This document shows positions 61,701 through 64,000 of a stretch of 64,000 nucleotides of DNA, one piece after another. Positions within the stretch are counted from its first letter, which is position 1; every line of letters begins with the position of its first letter. The position numbers and the translations under genes were made by a program. Source of the stretch: Lates calcarifer (Eukaryota > Chordata > Actinopteri > Centropomidae); the NCBI RefSeq assembly GCF_001640805.2, contig NC_066850.1, positions 3,135,549-3,199,548 on the forward strand. The letters run 5' to 3'. The notes beneath the pieces are model-generated. The model did no database searches. It was not told where the DNA came from and was given only the letters and a program-made list of their open reading frames with translations.

Positions 61701-64000
61701 GGCAGCAACAATACTTGGTGCTATTTGGCTTCAGCTTTACTATGAACCTAAAAGATGAGACGAAATACAGCTAAATAATTTATAAATTTCTTTGGATTTC
61801 CCCGCATGCTGAAGCTGTGTGTTTGAGGCTCTGGCAAATGTGATTTTAGCCTTTTTAAAACCATAAATACACAGGCAATCCGCTCATTATACAAAAAGAA
61901 TAAGTAATGGATTACTCAGTGGGTTTGACTGCTTTAACGTGAGCCAATCGCACTAGCACGACTAGCTACCTAACTTAATATCTACAGTGGTAACCTAGCG
62001 CTACGTTCAGGTTTAAAAGAGATATGTTGGTTTGTGCTCATTTCTCAACGCCGCCTTCTTAAAAAGCACAAATCTGAATTTGTGTCTTTGTACAATACCA
62101 TGTTGAACTATTAGGACTAACTAACTATAGCTTTTTAGCTTTACTCTTTTGCAACACACAGTGCTGATTACTCAGCTAAGCAGCCATCAAATTCACATTA
62201 AGTCAGATGGAGACATTAAAAAGTTAGCTGCAAAGTGGGATTTCAGCCAAGTCATTAACATGAGGGCTAACTCACAAATTAACACTAATTAGCTAGCAGG
62301 AAAAAAAAACCTCCCAGTGTCATTTCAGCCGGAAAAATCAAAGGTGGCCGACTGAATGTGATAAGCTTGATTTGTCTGCTTCTTTTTAAAATCAGAGACC
62401 CACTGTTTCAAAAATTACCATTAAGACCAATTAAGAGGTAAAACTGCCACTGAGTCATGGTAACCTGCATAAATCCTCCACTGGAAAACTTGACGACCAT
62501 AGCAATGGTAACTAAGGGCAGAAGGTTTTAGCGTGGCAATTATGCACACTCAGGGATTAAAAATCCCCCATCTTAAAGTTGGCTCCGTCCATGCGACAGT
62601 ATGTGTTTCCTTTTTGTATATCAAACAAACCCCGACCCCCCCACCCTCCCATCATCCAGCTGTGGGGATGTTTGCTGTGTGTCTGAGGCTAGCAGATTGA
62701 CTGTACTGGTTATGACACTCATGCATAATAGAAAGCGCACTGGGGGCCAGAGGAACTGAGGAGCATAGAAAAGAGGCAGAGGGAGCAGTTAGGGTGTCTG
62801 GCCGGTAGGACAGCCTCCCACTCGGCTTCCACCAGCGCACTCTTTCCCCCTCCCACTCACTCTCTCCCTCCATCTCAATCTGACACATGCTGCAAATGCA
62901 AAGCCAGATCAAAGTTAGCGTAGCCCTTATGAATAAAAGAGTACAACCCATCTGTGCAGCTGCAGAAAGAGAGAGGTCCTACACTATGTCTGAAAGAAAA
63001 AGCAAAGTACACATGGTGGGGTGGTGGTGGTGGTTTGGCCCTTAGCCCCATGAGACAGAACCCACAGGCCTTACCATTTATTTTTGCAACTAGGGGCAAA
63101 ATCAATTGCTTGTGAAAATACATGAAAGAGAGCATTCTGATTTAATGAAGTGATAATGATGATGCCATTTTTAAAAAAGAGAGACACACAGAGGGAGAAA
63201 TTTAGCGTATGAGCTGTTAAGACTGATTAGTGGCATTTAAGGGTTCAGTAAAAAGGCACAACCTCTCTTCAGCTCTGTTTTCTGCTGTGTGAGCTTTAAA
63301 AAAAATAGCAGCATCCGTACCAGTGGAAGTCCACATTAAACATCAGGCTAAATGCTGTTGCCCTCTACATGTCAGACTTGGCTTTCTTCTTGCTCCCTGT
63401 ATTTTTTCAACCTTCCAAACCTGCCTTGTTATAGGAACTTAATTGGCTTCGCAGAAAAACATCCCAAATCCTGCATCTTTTAAGGTGCTGGAAGGCTGGG
63501 CAACTAATGACTCGTCCAGTTCTTGTTTGCTAAGCACTAAACCAAGAGCAGAGAAGAAGAGAATGGTTTATGACAGTAAGTTCAAACCCACAAATCTCAC
63601 CCCAGGCAAATTTCCTAAAAAGCAATAGAACATAGCTCGACTAGCCTCTGCCTGATTCAGCCTTGGCAGGGGATTTCACGGTTGGCACAAGCATCAAAGA
63701 TGTATTATCATTATATGCCAACTGCTGAGGACACAGCTATCAGTAGACCAGAGAAACTTGTGTGAAGGAATAACTACTACAAATAATGAAAGCAGTAGAG
63801 CTGCCCCAAAAGAATCCATGATTGGGAAGACCCTGATTCTACTGTTCCATAAACTTCCACCCACCAGCAAATCAGTGTTAGTCTAACAGAAATTTACCAA
63901 AACCAAGATGGCACCGTCATGGGAACATGCATGGCTATAAAACAGAAACTGCAAGCTAAAACTGACAACACTGTCAGCAGCCCAGCAGGAGAGACATTCA
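58791..64000. other. noncoding, no supported gene
   Basis: No supported gene. A hairpin at 59277-59300, a pyrimidine-rich tract at about 61180-61435 and a short GGT run near 63016-63031 are visible. Plus-strand segments 59381-59416 and 63455-63575 have donor-like ends but no further support. Confidence 0.4.
59277..59300. repeat. perfect 9-bp hairpin
   Basis: tcatgaata (59277-59285) and tattcatga (59292-59300) are exact reverse complements around gtggag. The surrounding sequence, rich in ATTCATG and TAAT words, could be regulatory. Confidence 0.75.

Noticed and set aside
63455..63575. Plus-strand exon-like segment with a gtaagt donor
   Set aside because: The acceptor in the right frame is weak and no family or partner exon was recognised.
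1..64000. tRNA, rRNA, CRISPR or bacterial operon features
   Set aside because: No cloverleaf with a T-loop GTTCRANYC context, no rRNA text, no regularly spaced direct repeats with unique spacers, and no dense gene packing were seen. The window is vertebrate noncoding DNA.

Overview
The window looks like nuclear DNA of a ray-finned fish, most likely a percomorph. The base is AT-leaning, almost free of long open frames, and full of microsatellites. It carries degenerate copies of several dispersed repeats that I recognise from teleost genomes: a Tc1/mariner relic, three families of small inverted-repeat (MITE-like) elements, LINE 3-prime tails, and a 20-bp-period tandem array built on 'accacaaagagacacaaa'. 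No bacterial, organellar or viral gene is visible. Repeat names rest on memory of family consensus sequences, not on a search.

The only gene structure I can support is on the minus strand at the right side. Three pieces join in one reading frame: a start exon (57477-57467), a 122-bp exon (57300-57179) and a 79-bp exon (50068-49990). Each junction has AG/GT borders, and the phases agree at both introns (166 bp and about 7.1 kb). The predicted first 70 residues carry no Asp or Glu before residue 54 and three Arg, as expected of a mitochondrial presequence. I do not recognise the protein. The next exon was not found in the 50 kb to the left, so the gene may continue past the window edge across a very large intron, or a small exon was missed. 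A separate plus-strand exon-like segment lies inside the 7.1-kb intron (56376-56496).

Layout from left to right. 1-9 kb: noncoding, with a poly-C tract flanked by a 25-bp duplication, an inverted-repeat element at 6.8-7.1 kb and several hairpins. 9.2-9.7 kb: tandem array interrupted by another dispersed repeat. 10-28 kb: mostly unique noncoding DNA with two copies of an inverted-repeat element ending in 'ggggctgcaac', and stretches that look like regulatory DNA. 28.3-29.4 kb: internally deleted Tc1 element sitting in an older repeat. 30-36 kb: noncoding, with enhancer-like stretches. 36.4-37.2 kb: two different inverted-repeat elements side by side. 37.9-49 kb: enhancer-like DNA, a 71-nt purine tract, and a second copy of the minisatellite-bearing element in the opposite orientation. 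49.9-57.5 kb: the three-exon gene start with repeats in its large intron. 57.7-64 kb: repeat-rich flank upstream of the predicted start, then plain noncoding DNA.

The long open frames in the window (for example 176 codons at 16803-17333 and 184 codons at 45577-46131) look like chance. The most informative observations are the phase-consistent gene start, the two minisatellite-bearing hAT-like elements, and the nested repeats.
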